Shown here: piece by piece, positions 7,558-20,009 of the stretch
How the letters are laid out: each line of letters starts with the position of its first letter
Position numbering within the stretch: the first letter of the stretch is position 1
Source of the DNA: Pseudomonas kermanshahensis
GTDB taxonomy: Bacteria > Pseudomonadota > Gammaproteobacteria > Pseudomonadales > Pseudomonadaceae
Direction of reading: 5' to 3'
DNA: 64,000 nt
NCBI RefSeq assembly: GCF_014269205.2
Contig: NZ_JABWRY020000001.1
Location: 124,001 to 188,000 of the forward strand
Notes under the pieces: generated by a model
Databases searched by the model: none
Told to the model about the DNA's origin: nothing
The model's input: only the letters and a program-made list of their open reading frames with translations
Made by a program: the position numbers and the translations under genes

Positions 7558-8343
7558 ATGGAACTGTTAGGCGCTTTCTGGGCGGAACACTGGCTGCTGG
7601 CGATCCTGATGCTGGGGGCGATCGCGTTCATTGCAGGCTTCGTCGACAGCATTGCCGGTGGCGGCGGGTTGTTCCTGGTCCCTGGGTTTCTGTTAGTGGG
7701 CATGCCGCCTCAGGTGGCTCTCGGGCAAGAAAAACTGGTGAGCACACTCGGCACGCTGGCCGCCATCCGCAACTTTCTGGCCAACAGCAAGATGGTTTGG
7801 AAGGTGGCGCTGGTCGGGGTGCCGTTCTCGTTGCTCGGTGCTTATCTGGGGGCGCACCTGATCGTGTCGATCTCCCAGGAGACCGTGGGCAAGATCATCC
7901 TGGCTTTGATCCCGTTCGGCATCCTGATCTTCCTCACCCCCAAAGACCGCCCGGTCGAGGAGCGCGAACTGTCCCCGCGCACGCTCTACACCGTGGTGCC
8001 GTTGACCTGTCTGACCATCGGCTTCTATGACGGCTTCTTCGGCCCAGGCACCGGCAGCATGTTCATCATCGCTTTCCATTACCTGCTGCGCATGGACCTG
8101 GTCTCCAGCTCGGCCAACTCCAAGACCTTCAACTTCGCCTCCAACATCGGCGCCTTGGTGGCGTTCATCATGGCCGGCAAGGTTGTGTACCTGCTGGCCC
8201 TGCCACTGGTGGCCTGCAACATTCTCGGCAACCACATGGGCAGTGCCCTGGCCTTGCGCAAAGGCAACGACGTGGTGCGCAAAGTGTTGGTGTTCTCGAT
8301 GCTGTGCCTGTTCACCAGCCTGGGCGTGAAGTACCTGGTTTGA
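7558..8343 (+). CDS. TauE/SafE-family membrane permease
   Basis: The 261-residue hydrophobic protein has about eight membrane segments and the two family signatures: an N-terminal AGFVDSIAGGGGLFLVP and a matching FYDGFFGPGTGSMF in the second half, the internal repeat of TauE/SafE anion exporters. The start is the ATG after GGAAG at 7546, 31 bp past the oxygenase stop. Family members move sulfite, sulfoacetate and other small organic anions. Here it probably handles the substrate or product of the flanking enzymes. Confidence 0.88.
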   Translation: MELLGAFWAEHWLLAILMLGAIAFIAGFVDSIAGGGGLFLVPGFLLVGMPPQVALGQEKLVSTLGTLAAIRNFLANSKMVWKVALVGVPFSLLGAYLGAHLIVSISQETVGKIILALIPFGILIFLTPKDRPVEERELSPRTLYTVVPLTCLTIGFYDGFFGPGTGSMFIIAFHYLLRMDLVSSSANSKTFNFASNIGALVAFIMAGKVVYLLALPLVACNILGNHMGSALALRKGNDVVRKVLVFSMLCLFTSLGVKYLV

Positions 8344-8365
8344 CCTACCTACTCGGAGATAACTG

Positions 8366-9139
8366 ATGAAAACCGCATTCGTAACCGGCGCCTCCTCGGG
8401 GTTTGGCCGAGCCATCTGCCGTACGTTGATTGCCAAGGGCTACCGCGTGATCGGTGGCGCCCGGCGCATGGACAAACTGCAGGCGCTGGAGGGTGAGCTG
8501 GGGGTCAATTTCATCCCCTTGGCGTTGGATGTCACCGACCCTGCGTCGCTTGAAACGGCTGTCGAGCAGATTCGTGATGCCTCGCTGCAAATCGATCTGT
8601 TGGTCAACAACGCCGGGCTGGCGCTGGGGGTCGATCGCGCCCAGGCCAGCAGCGCCGAGAATTGGCAGCGGATGATCGATACAAACATCACCGGGCTGGC
8701 CATGGTCACCCACAAGATCCTGCCGCAGATGGTGGAAGCAGACAGCGGGATGATCATCAACATCGGCTCGATTGCCGGCACCTATCCCTATCCAGGCGGC
8801 AACGTGTATGGCGCCAGCAAGGCATTCGTGCGCCAGTTCAGCCTCAACCTGCGTGCCGACCTGGCCGGTACCCGCGTGCGGGTGAGCAATATCGAGCCGG
8901 GCCTGTGCTCGGCTACCGACTTTTCGGTGGTGCGCCTGAAGGGCGACCTGGACGCGGTGGAGGCGCTGTACCGCGACGTGGAAGCCATCCTGCCGGAGGA
9001 CATCGCGGCTACGGTGGCGTGGATCGCCGAGCAGCCCGCGCATGTGAATATCAACACCCTCGAAATCATGCCGGTGGCGCAGAGCAGTGCGGCGCTGAAT
9101 GTGGTGCGAAATCTGCCCAGGCCGTTGGGCGCTGCTTGA
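8366..9139 (+). CDS. SDR-family dehydrogenase (YdfG-like)
   Basis: The 257-residue classical short-chain dehydrogenase has TGASSGFG for NADP binding (residues 7-14), NNAG, catalytic Ser in IGSIAG, and YGASK. The C-terminal DFSVVRLKGD resembles the TEFSxVRxKGD loop of YdfG, the 3-hydroxy acid / allo-threonine dehydrogenase. An oxygenase that makes a hydroxy acid followed by a hydroxy-acid dehydrogenase would form a short oxidation route. It starts 22 bp after the permease with a GGAG site and closes the operon. Confidence 0.85.
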   Translation: MKTAFVTGASSGFGRAICRTLIAKGYRVIGGARRMDKLQALEGELGVNFIPLALDVTDPASLETAVEQIRDASLQIDLLVNNAGLALGVDRAQASSAENWQRMIDTNITGLAMVTHKILPQMVEADSGMIINIGSIAGTYPYPGGNVYGASKAFVRQFSLNLRADLAGTRVRVSNIEPGLCSATDFSVVRLKGDLDAVEALYRDVEAILPEDIAATVAWIAEQPAHVNINTLEIMPVAQSSAALNVVRNLPRPLGAA

Positions 9140-9177
9140 TAGAGGGGCGCGCGCAGGGTGTTCGACACACCAGCTTC

Positions 9178-9436
9178 AGCGCCTGTGAGATCGAGCGCCG
9201 CCCGCGCGGCGCTTCGCGGGGCAAGTCGGACCGCCGCACCGCCGCTCCCACATCTGTTTCGGGCCAGTGAGGCCTGTGGCATTTGCGCGCGACCGCCTTG
9301 TTTGTCCGACGCGATATCGAGGCGGGCGCCAAGGGGCCGCGCGCCAATGTCTCAGGAATAATTGGCCCGAAACAGATGTGGGAGCGGGCTTGCCCCGCGA
9401 AGCGCCGCGCGGGCGGCGCTCGATCTCACAGGCGCT
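9178..9436. repeat. Long inverted repeat of REP type
   Basis: The left arm (9178-9268) and right arm (9361-9436) are near-perfect reverse complements over about 75 bp. The left arm carries about 16 extra bases (tcggaccgccgcaccg) in its middle. Both contain CGCGGGGCAAG and the edge GAAACAGATGTGGGAG or its complement. It fills most of the 476-bp gap between the SDR gene and fdoG; no gene is seen in the rest. Confidence 0.85.
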
Positions 9437-9615
9437 GGAGATGTTATGGCGAGCACCTGTCAGCCTCCACACCGATCCCCCCCTGACCCCTGTCATAGCA
9501 CCTTCCCGATTCTTGACTAGTCTTACCTATCGGCGGCCATCAAAAACCCGCCACCGTGACTACCAAGAGGCGCCGGCCATGTTCCGCGCGTCCACCACCT
9601 GATCAGGAGTGCACG

Positions 9616-12600
9616 ATGGACCTCAACCGTCGGCAGTTCTTCAAGGTCGCCGCTGTCGGCCTTGGAGGCTCGAGCCTGGCGGCGTTGGGCATGGCCCCGA
9701 CGCCGGCCTTCGCCGAGCAGGTGCGTCACTTCAAGCTGGCGCACACCAAAGAGACCCGCAACACCTGCCCCTACTGCTCGGTCGGCTGCGGCCTGATCAT
9801 GTACAGCCAGGGTGATGCGGGCAAGAACGTCAAACAGAACATCATCCATATCGAAGGCGACGCCGACCACCCGGTCAACCGCGGCACCCTGTGCCCGAAA
9901 GGCGCGGGCCTTCTGGACTTTATCCACAGCCCAAGCCGCCTGCAGTACCCCGAGGTGCGCAAGCCGGGCAGCAAGGAGTGGGTGCGGGTGGAGTGGGACG
10001 AGGCGCTCGACCGCGTCGCCGACCTGATGAAGCAGGACCGCGATGCCAACTTCATCGAGAAGAACGCTCAGGGGCAAACCGTCAACCGCTGGCTTACCAC
10101 CGGTTTTCTCGCCGCCTCCGCCGCCTCCAGCGAGGCCGGCTACCTGACCCACAAGGTTGTTCGTGCAACAGGCATGCTGGGGTTCGATAACCAAGCACGT
10201 GTCTGACATGGCCCGACGGTGGCAAGTCTTGCCCCGACGTACGGCCGTGGTGCCATGACCAACCACTGGTCCGATATCGCCAACGCGAATCTGGTCCTGG
10301 TGATGGGGGGCAACGCAGCAGAAGCGCATCCGTGCGGCTTCAAGTGGGTGACCGAAGCCAAGGCGCACAACAAGGCGCGGCTGATCGTGGTCGACCCGCG
10401 GTTTACCCGTACCGCCTCGGTGGCGGACTACTACGCGCCCATCCGCACCGGCAGCGACATCGCCTTCATGGGCGGGCTGATCAATTACCTGCTGAGCACC
10501 GACAAGATCCAGCACGAATACGTGCGCAACTACACCGACGTGTCGTTCATCGTCAAAGAAGGCTATGGCTTCGAGGACGGGCTGTTCAGCGGCTACGACG
10601 CGGCCAAGCGCGTGTACGCCGACAAGTCCGGTTGGGGCTACGAGCTGGGTGAGGACGGCTTTGCCAATGTCGACCCGACCTTGCAGCACCCGCGTTGCGT
10701 GTTCCAGCTGATGAAACAGCACTACAGCCGCTACACCCCGGAGCTGGCCAGCATGACCTGTGGCATGCCGCAGGACGCCATGATGAAAATCTGGGAAGAG
10801 ATCGCCACCTGCTCGGTACCGGGCAAGACCATGACGATTCTCTACGCACTGGGCTGGACCCAGCACTCGATCGGCGCGCAGATCATCCGCAGTGCGGCGA
10901 TGGTGCAGCTGTTGCTGGGTAACGTCGGCATGCCGGGTGGTGGGGTCAACGCCTTGCGTGGGCACTCCAATATCCAAGGCCTGACCGACCTCGGCCTGCT
11001 GTCCAACTCGCTGCCGGGTTACCTGACCCTGGCCGGTGATGCCGAGCAAGACTACGCCGCGTTCATCGACAAGCGTGCCTCCAAGCCGCTGCGCCCTGGG
11101 CAGCTGTCCTATTGGCAGAATTACGGCAAGTTCCATGTCAGCCTGATGAAGGCCTGGTATGGCGCCAATGCCACGGCGGAAAACAACTGGGGCTACGACT
11201 GGCTACCCAAGCTCGATGTGCCGGCCTACGACGTGCTGCGCATGTTCGAGATGATGGGCCAGGGCAAGGTCAACGGCTACATCTGCCAAGGCTTCAACCC
11301 GATTGCCGCGCTGCCGGACAAGAACCGTGTCACCGCCGCGCTAGGCAAGCTCAAGTGGCTGGTGATCATGGACCCGCTGGCCACCGAAACCTCGGAGTTC
11401 TGGCGTAATGCCGGGCCGTTCAACGACGTCGACACGGCCAATATCCAGACCGAAGTGATCCGCCTGCCCACCACTTGCTTTGCCGAGGAGGACGGCTCGC
11501 TGGTCAACAGCAGCCGCTGGCTGCAATGGCACTGGAAAGGTGCCGACGGCCCGGGCCAGACCCGCACCGACGTGCACATCATGAGCGAGCTGTTCCTGCG
11601 CCTGCGCCAACGCTACCAGGCCGAGGGCGGCGCTTACCCCGATGCGTTGATGAACATCAGCTGGCCGTACAAGGTCCCTGAAGAGCCGTCCCCGGAGGAG
11701 CTGGCCAAGGAAATGAACGGCTGGGCGGTAACCGACGTCACCGACCCGACCGGCGCGGTGCTCAAGGGTGGGCAACAGTTGTCGGGCTTCGGCCAGCTCA
11801 AGGACGACGGCAGTACCGCTTCGGGTTGCTGGATTTTCGCCGGCTGCTGGACCGAGCAAGGCAACCAGATGGCACGCCGCGACAACAGCGACCCGTACGG
11901 CATGCACCAGGTGCAGAACTGGGCCTGGGCCTGGCCGGCCAACCGCCGCATCCTCTACAACCGTGCCTCCAGCGACCCGCAAGGCAAGCCATGGGACCCA
12001 GAGAAAAAACGCCTGGTGTGGTGGAACGGCAAAGCCTGGACCGGTACCGATGTGCCCGACTTCAAGGTCGACTCGCCACCGGAAGCCGGGATGAACCCGT
12101 TCATCATGAACCCCGAGGGCGTGGCGCGGTTCTTTGCCATCGACAAGATGGCCGAAGGCCCGTTCCCCGAGCACTACGAGCCGTTCGAAACGCCGATCGG
12201 CATCAACCCGCTGCACCCGCAGAACAAGAAGGCCACCAGCAACCCGGCCGGGCGCATCTTCGATTCAGTGTGGGACAGCCTCGGCACCCATGATGAATTC
12301 CCTTACGCGGCGACCACCTACCGGCTGACCGAGCACTTCCACTTCTGGAGCAAGCATTGCCGGCTCAACGCGATCGCCCAGCCCGAGCAGTTCGTCGAGA
12401 TCGGCGAGGTGCTGGCGAACGAGAAGGGCATCAAGGCAGGTGACCGGGTGCGGGTGTCGAGCAAGCGCGGGCATATCGACGCGGTGGCGGTGGTGACCAA
12501 GCGGATTCGCCCGCTGCAGGTCAACAACCAGACCGTGCACCAGATCGGCATCCCGTTGCACTGGGGCTTCACCGGGGCGACCCGGCACGGCTACCTCACC

Positions 12601-12684
12601 AACACCCTGGTGCCGTTCCTGGGTGATGGCAACACCCAGACGCCGGAGTCCAAGTCGTTCCTCGTCAAAGTGGAGAAACTCTGA
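9616..12684 (+). CDS. fdoG: Formate dehydrogenase-O major subunit, selenoprotein
   Basis: The 1022-residue molybdopterin bis-MGD subunit oxidises formate at the periplasmic face of the inner membrane. A twin-arginine signal (NRRQFFK, residues 4-10) exports the folded enzyme. Cys51, 54, 58 and 93 bind the first 4Fe-4S cluster. The in-frame TGA at 10204-10206 is selenocysteine 197, in the context ARV-Sec-HGPTVA, as in E. coli FdnG/FdoG, with a SECIS hairpin right behind it. Homology continues unbroken on both sides of the TGA, so it is not a broken gene. The start ATG follows CAGGAG. The selenocysteine machinery is encoded just downstream. Confidence 0.97.
10207..10246 (+). promoter_or_regulatory. 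SECIS element for UGA recoding
   Basis: Immediately 3' of the TGA, GG-T-GGCAAGTCTTGCC-CC (10218-10235) folds into a hairpin with a bulged U and an AGUCU loop holding the GU that SelB reads. Distance and shape match the E. coli fdhF/fdnG SECIS. GGCC at 10210-10213 and 10243-10246 can close a lower stem. Confidence 0.9.
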
Positions 12685-13634
12685 TGGCCAGCCAAGACAT
12701 CATCGCCCGCTCGGCCACCACCACCGTGCCGCCTTCGGTACGCCAGCAGGAGGAAGTCGCCAAGCTGATCGACACCACCAAGTGCATCGGCTGCAAGGCC
12801 TGCCAAGTGGCCTGTTCGGAGTGGAACGAGCTGCGTGACGAGGTTGGCCACAACCACGGCACTTACGACAACCCCCAGGACCTCACCGCCGAGACCTGGA
12901 CCCTGATGCGCTTCACCGAGCACGAGCGCGACGACGGCAACCTGGAGTGGCTGATCCGCAAGGATGGCTGCATGCACTGCGCCGACCCCGGTTGCCTGAA
13001 AGCCTGCCCGAGCCCGGGGGCGATCATCAAGCACGCCAACGGTATCGTCGATTTCAACCAGGACCACTGCATCGGTTGCGGCTACTGCATCACCGGCTGC
13101 CCGTTCAACATCCCGCGCATATCGCAGAAGGACCACAAGGCGTACAAGTGCACGCTGTGTTCCGACCGGGTGAGCGTGGGGCTGGAGCCGGCCTGCGTGA
13201 AAACCTGCCCGACCGGGGCGATCGTTTTCGGCAGCAAGGACGAGATGAAGGTGCATGCCGCCGAGCGGATCGTCGACCTCAAGTCACGTGGCTACGACAA
13301 CGCCGGGCTGTACGACCCGGACGGCGTCGGTGGCACCCACGTGATGTACGTGCTGCACCATGCCGACACGCCCCGGCTGTACGCCGGCCTGCCGGACCAG
13401 CCGGTGATCAGCCCGCTGGTAGGCTTGTGGAAGGGCTTCACCAAGCCGCTGGCGCTGTTGGCCATGGGCGCGGCGGTGCTGGCTGGGTTCTTCCACTATG
13501 TGCGGGTTGGCCCACAGCGGGTCGAAGAGGACGAGCACCCCACGCCGCCTGATGACAGCGTGCACCAGGTGGACCCTGCGGTGCATGTGTACGATCCGAA
13601 GCAGCCCGGTGGGCAAGGGGAGCAACGGCCATGA
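12684..13634 (+). CDS. fdoH: Formate dehydrogenase-O iron-sulfur subunit
   Basis: The 316-residue electron-transfer subunit has four ferredoxin-like Cys clusters: [35 protein letters not shown], and CTLCSDR with CVKTC. They carry electrons from FdoG to the cytochrome b subunit. A single C-terminal membrane helix (about residues 250-275) anchors it. The ATG overlaps the fdoG stop by one base (TGATG), so translation is probably coupled. Confidence 0.96.
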   Translation: MASQDIIARSATTTVPPSVRQQEEVAKLIDTTKCIGCKACQVACSEWNELRDEVGHNHGTYDNPQDLTAETWTLMRFTEHERDDGNLEWLIRKDGCMHCADPGCLKACPSPGAIIKHANGIVDFNQDHCIGCGYCITGCPFNIPRISQKDHKAYKCTLCSDRVSVGLEPACVKTCPTGAIVFGSKDEMKVHAAERIVDLKSRGYDNAGLYDPDGVGGTHVMYVLHHADTPRLYAGLPDQPVISPLVGLWKGFTKPLALLAMGAAVLAGFFHYVRVGPQRVEEDEHPTPPDDSVHQVDPAVHVYDPKQPGGQGEQRP

Positions 13635-14287
13635 ACCACAACAAGCCTATCCTGCGTTACAACGCCAACGAGCGGACCAACCACTGGATTGTCGCCATTC
13701 TGTTTTTCATGGCCGGGCTGTCTGGGCTGGCGCTGTTCCATCCGGCCCTGTTCTGGCTAAGCCACCTGTTCGGCGGTGGGCCGTGGACACGCATCCTGCA
13801 CCCGTTCTTGGGCGTGGCCATGTTCGTGTTCTTCCTCGGCCTGGTGGTGCGTTTCTGGCGCGCCAACTTCATCACCGCCAACGACCGCCTGTGGCTGCGC
13901 CGCATCGACCGGGTGATGGTCAACCGTGAAGACGGCGTGCCGCCCATTGGCAAGTACAACGCCGGGCAGAAGCTGCTGTTCTGGACGCTGCTGCTGTGCA
14001 TGCTTGTCCTGTTGCTGAGCGGTGTGGTCATCTGGCGCGCGTACTTCAGCCATTTCTTCGATATCGGCTCCATTCGCCTGGCTACCTTGCTGCATGCGCT
14101 GGCGGGTTTTGTGCTCATCCTTAGCATCATTGTGCACATCTACGCCGGTATCTGGATCAAGGGCTCCATTGGCGCCATGCTGCATGGCTGGGTCAGCCGC
14201 GCCTGGGCCCGCAAACATCATGAGCTGTGGTACCGCGAGGTGACCGGCGACAAGCCCCCGGGTGATCACGGACGTAAAGAAGGATGA
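13631..14287 (+). CDS. fdoI: Formate dehydrogenase-O cytochrome b556 subunit
   Basis: The 218-residue integral membrane protein has four helices and conserved His residues ([21 protein letters not shown]) for two haems b. It passes electrons to the quinone pool. The start overlaps the fdoH stop (ATGA). Length and order match the E. coli fdoGHI operon. Confidence 0.95.
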   Translation: MNHNKPILRYNANERTNHWIVAILFFMAGLSGLALFHPALFWLSHLFGGGPWTRILHPFLGVAMFVFFLGLVVRFWRANFITANDRLWLRRIDRVMVNREDGVPPIGKYNAGQKLLFWTLLLCMLVLLLSGVVIWRAYFSHFFDIGSIRLATLLHALAGFVLILSIIVHIYAGIWIKGSIGAMLHGWVSRAWARKHHELWYREVTGDKPPGDHGRKEG

Positions 14288-14291
14288 GTAC

Positions 14292-15218
14292 ATGAGTACG
14301 ATACTCGTACCCGGGCAGATCGAGGCCTCGGCGGTGGCGCCACCCTTTTTGCACCTGCCACCCAAGGGCTTGTTCGCCCTGCGTGCCGAGCGGCTGGAGC
14401 TACTCGCTGAAAATAATGCCCTTGGCGATTACCTGTGGCTGATCGCGCGGCTGTGCCACATCCAGCAGTGGCTTGTGGATAACCCACCTGGTGCTTTGCC
14501 TGTGGCCGAAGATCGCCAGCGCCTGTGCATAAGTCATGGGCTGCCGCCGCTGGCAGCCGACAGCCTGGTGCGCGAAGGGCCTTGGCTGGTCTGGCTGCAG
14601 ACGTTGCTCGATCAGTTCGGTGAAGTGGCCACGGGGCCGTTGGCTGAAGCGCTGCAGGCACTGCGCAAAAGTGACGACGGCCAGCGCAAGGGCTGGGGCA
14701 TCGCGTTGCTGGCAGGGCAGTTCGATGCCGTGCCGGCCGCGTTTGTGCCGTTTCTGGGCGCGGCGCTGCAAGCCGCCTGGTCCTATTGGCTGCTGGCGCT
14801 GCCGGCTTGCGAGCTCAAGCCGGCCGGCAGCTTGGCCCAATGCCCGGCCTGCGGGTCGCCAGCGTTGGCCGGTGTGGTGCGTAACCGTGGCAAGCATAAC
14901 GGCCTGCGTTACCTGGCCTGCTCGTTGTGTGCCTGCGAGTGGCATGTGGTGCGGGTCAAGTGCGTGTACTGCGAGTCGAGCAAGGACCTGCGCTATACCA
15001 GCTTGGAGGATGATCGCCATGCGCCGGGCAAGGCGCCGTTGCAGGCTGAGTGTTGCCCGGGGTGCAACACCTACCTGAAGCAGCATTATCTGGAGAACGA
15101 TGCCGCTGCCGAGCCGCTGGCCGATGACCTGGCCAGCCTGGCGCTGGATATCCGGCTGGATGAGGAAGGGTTTCATCGCCTGGCGCCAAACCTGCTGCTG
15201 GCGCCGGGTGGCGGGTGA
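14292..15218 (+). CDS. fdhE: Formate dehydrogenase accessory protein
   Basis: The 308-residue cytoplasmic protein is needed to make active respiratory formate dehydrogenase. The C-terminal half has rubredoxin-like pairs: CPACGSP, CSLCACEW, CVYCESS and CCPGCNTY (about residues 183-260), which bind iron. The start chosen is the ATG at 14292, 4 bp after the fdoI stop. It is the fourth gene of the fdo operon. Confidence 0.94.
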   Translation: MSTILVPGQIEASAVAPPFLHLPPKGLFALRAERLELLAENNALGDYLWLIARLCHIQQWLVDNPPGALPVAEDRQRLCISHGLPPLAADSLVREGPWLVWLQTLLDQFGEVATGPLAEALQALRKSDDGQRKGWGIALLAGQFDAVPAAFVPFLGAALQAAWSYWLLALPACELKPAGSLAQCPACGSPALAGVVRNRGKHNGLRYLACSLCACEWHVVRVKCVYCESSKDLRYTSLEDDRHAPGKAPLQAECCPGCNTYLKQHYLENDAAAEPLADDLASLALDIRLDEEGFHRLAPNLLLAPGGG

Positions 15219-15242
15219 GTGTCTACACTGCAAGATCGAGTC

Positions 15243-15338
15243 GCGCCCTTCGCGGGGCAAGCCCGCTCCCACAGGTACTTCGATGTATTCGGAACCAGCA
15301 AGTTCTCAGTGGGAGCGGGCTTGCCCCGCGAAAGGGCC
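15243..15338. repeat. REP pair (inverted)
   Basis: Two facing REP units (15243-15273 and 15309-15338) share CTTTCGCGGGGCAAGCCCGCTCCCAC or its complement with small differences. They lie between fdhE and selA and could lower read-through or stabilise the upstream mRNA end. Confidence 0.85.
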
Positions 15339-15367
15339 AGAACAGACAACGGATCATCTGAAGGTAG

Positions 15368-18720
<3,353 letters not shown>

Positions 18721-18726
18721 GTTCAA

Positions 18727-18822
18727 GGAAGGCAATCGCGCCCGGTGGCGCGGCCGGGCTTCAAACCCGGTTGGGGACGGCAGCCGTTCCCGGGCAGGTT
18801 CGACTCCCGCTGCCTTCCGCCA
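18727..18822 (+). tRNA. selC: tRNA-Sec (anticodon TCA)
   Basis: The 96-nt tRNA has an 8-bp acceptor stem (GGAAGGCA / TGCCTTCC), an extended variable arm, anticodon TCA at 18761-18763 in CTTCAAA, a T loop GGTTCGACTCC, discriminator G and encoded CCA (18820-18822). These are the hallmarks of bacterial tRNA-Sec. It reads the TGA in fdoG. Confidence 0.96.
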
Positions 18823-18834
18823 TTAACTTCTCCC

Positions 18835-18939
18835 TTTCGGGCCTCTTCGCGGGTAAACCCGCTCCCACAGGGGCTTTACAGTTCTTGAGACGTGCGCAGT
18901 ACCTGTGGGAGCGGGCTTGCCCGCGAAGAGGCCCGAAAG
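18835..18939. repeat. REP pair (inverted)
   Basis: Arms at 18835-18871 and 18902-18939 are reverse complements around CGGGCCTCTTCGCGGG and CCCGCTCCCACAGG. It separates the tRNA from the convergent ansA gene and may act as a bidirectional terminator. Confidence 0.88.
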
Positions 18940-18947
18940 CATGACGC

Positions 18948-19937
18948 TTAAGCCCGCTCTCCACACAGGTCCAGCGCAAACCACTGCTCAGCAGCTTCTG
19001 CACCCAACCCAGCCCCCAGCAGCGCAAACAGTTTGCCCAACGCTGCCTCACGGGTCATGCCGCCGCCACTGACCAGGCCAGCGCCACGCAGGCGGTTACC
19101 CGCCGCATAGGTATCGAACACCACCGACCCTTCCGGGCATTGGCTGATCGCAACCAGCACCACACCCCGCTGACGCGCCGCTTGCAGTACGTCTAGCAAT
19201 GCCTGGTCATCCGAGGGCCCTGTGCCGCTGCCGTAGCACTCCAGCAGCAAACCTTGCACGCCGCTGTCGAGCACTGCCCGCAGATGCCCGGCCTGCAAGC
19301 CAGGGAACACCGGCATCACCGCCAGGTTGACCGGCTGGCGCGGGTGCTGGTAGCCAAGCTCGGCGGGCAGGGTGGTGGCACGCTCACCGTCGCGATGGCG
19401 CGGCAGCGCGGCAAAGGCATCGAAGGCCTCGCTGCGCAGTTTCGAGGCCCGGCAGCCGTGCAGCAACTGCCCGTGGAAGTACAGCTGCACGCCGTCTTCC
19501 AGGCCTTGCTCGAACTGGCGCAGGGCGCCGCACAGGTTGTCCCAGGCATCGCTGCCCGGTGCACCGGCCGGCAACATCGAGCCGGTCAACAGCACTGGCA
19601 CCGGCAAGCGAAGCAGCAGGAACGACAACGCCGCGGCGCTGTGAGCCAGGGTGTCGGTGCCATGCAGGACCAGCACCGCATCATGGCCGGCAACGTCCAC
19701 CGCCTCGACGATGGCATCGCGCATGGCCAGCCAGTTGTGCTGCTGCATGTTGGCGCTGTCGAGCAGCGGGTTCATTTCCTGCAGTGTCCAGTGCAGCTGG
19801 GGTGCATCGGCCATCTGGGCGAAATGCTCGCGCATCCGCGCCTCGAAACCACCCGCTGGCGCCAGGCCTTCTGGGGTTTCGAGCATGCCGATGGTGCCGC
19901 CGGTGTAGAGGACGAGAAGATTCTTTACTGCGCGCAT
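18948..19937 (-). CDS. ansA: Type I L-asparaginase (cytoplasmic)
   Basis: The 329-residue enzyme hydrolyses asparagine to aspartate and ammonia. Both catalytic threonine motifs are present: LLVLYTGGTIGML near the N-terminus and LVLHGTDTLAHSA near residue 90. No signal peptide, so it is the cytoplasmic type. The start is either MRAVKNLL (chosen) or three codons upstream at 19946. It stands alone, convergent with tRNA-Sec. Confidence 0.92.
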   Translation of the reverse strand: MRAVKNLLVLYTGGTIGMLETPEGLAPAGGFEARMREHFAQMADAPQLHWTLQEMNPLLDSANMQQHNWLAMRDAIVEAVDVAGHDAVLVLHGTDTLAHSAAALSFLLLRLPVPVLLTGSMLPAGAPGSDAWDNLCGALRQFEQGLEDGVQLYFHGQLLHGCRASKLRSEAFDAFAALPRHRDGERATTLPAELGYQHPRQPVNLAVMPVFPGLQAGHLRAVLDSGVQGLLLECYGSGTGPSDDQALLDVLQAARQRGVVLVAISQCPEGSVVFDTYAAGNRLRGAGLVSGGGMTREAALGKLFALLGAGLGAEAAEQWFALDLCGERA

Positions 19938-20009
19938 GGAGATCATCCGAGGCGGTAAGCGGAGAAAGAAAAGCCGCCCGCAGGTGGGGCGGCTGGGCAG
20001 GGCAGGATA

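Noticed and set aside
10204..10206. In-frame TGA in fdoG as a nonsense mutation
   Set aside because: It sits at the selenocysteine position with a SECIS hairpin right behind it, and selA, selB and tRNA-Sec are adjacent.
9523..11136. A 537-codon minus-strand frame across fdoG
   Set aside because: It is antisense to fdoG, a certain gene, and shows no domain.
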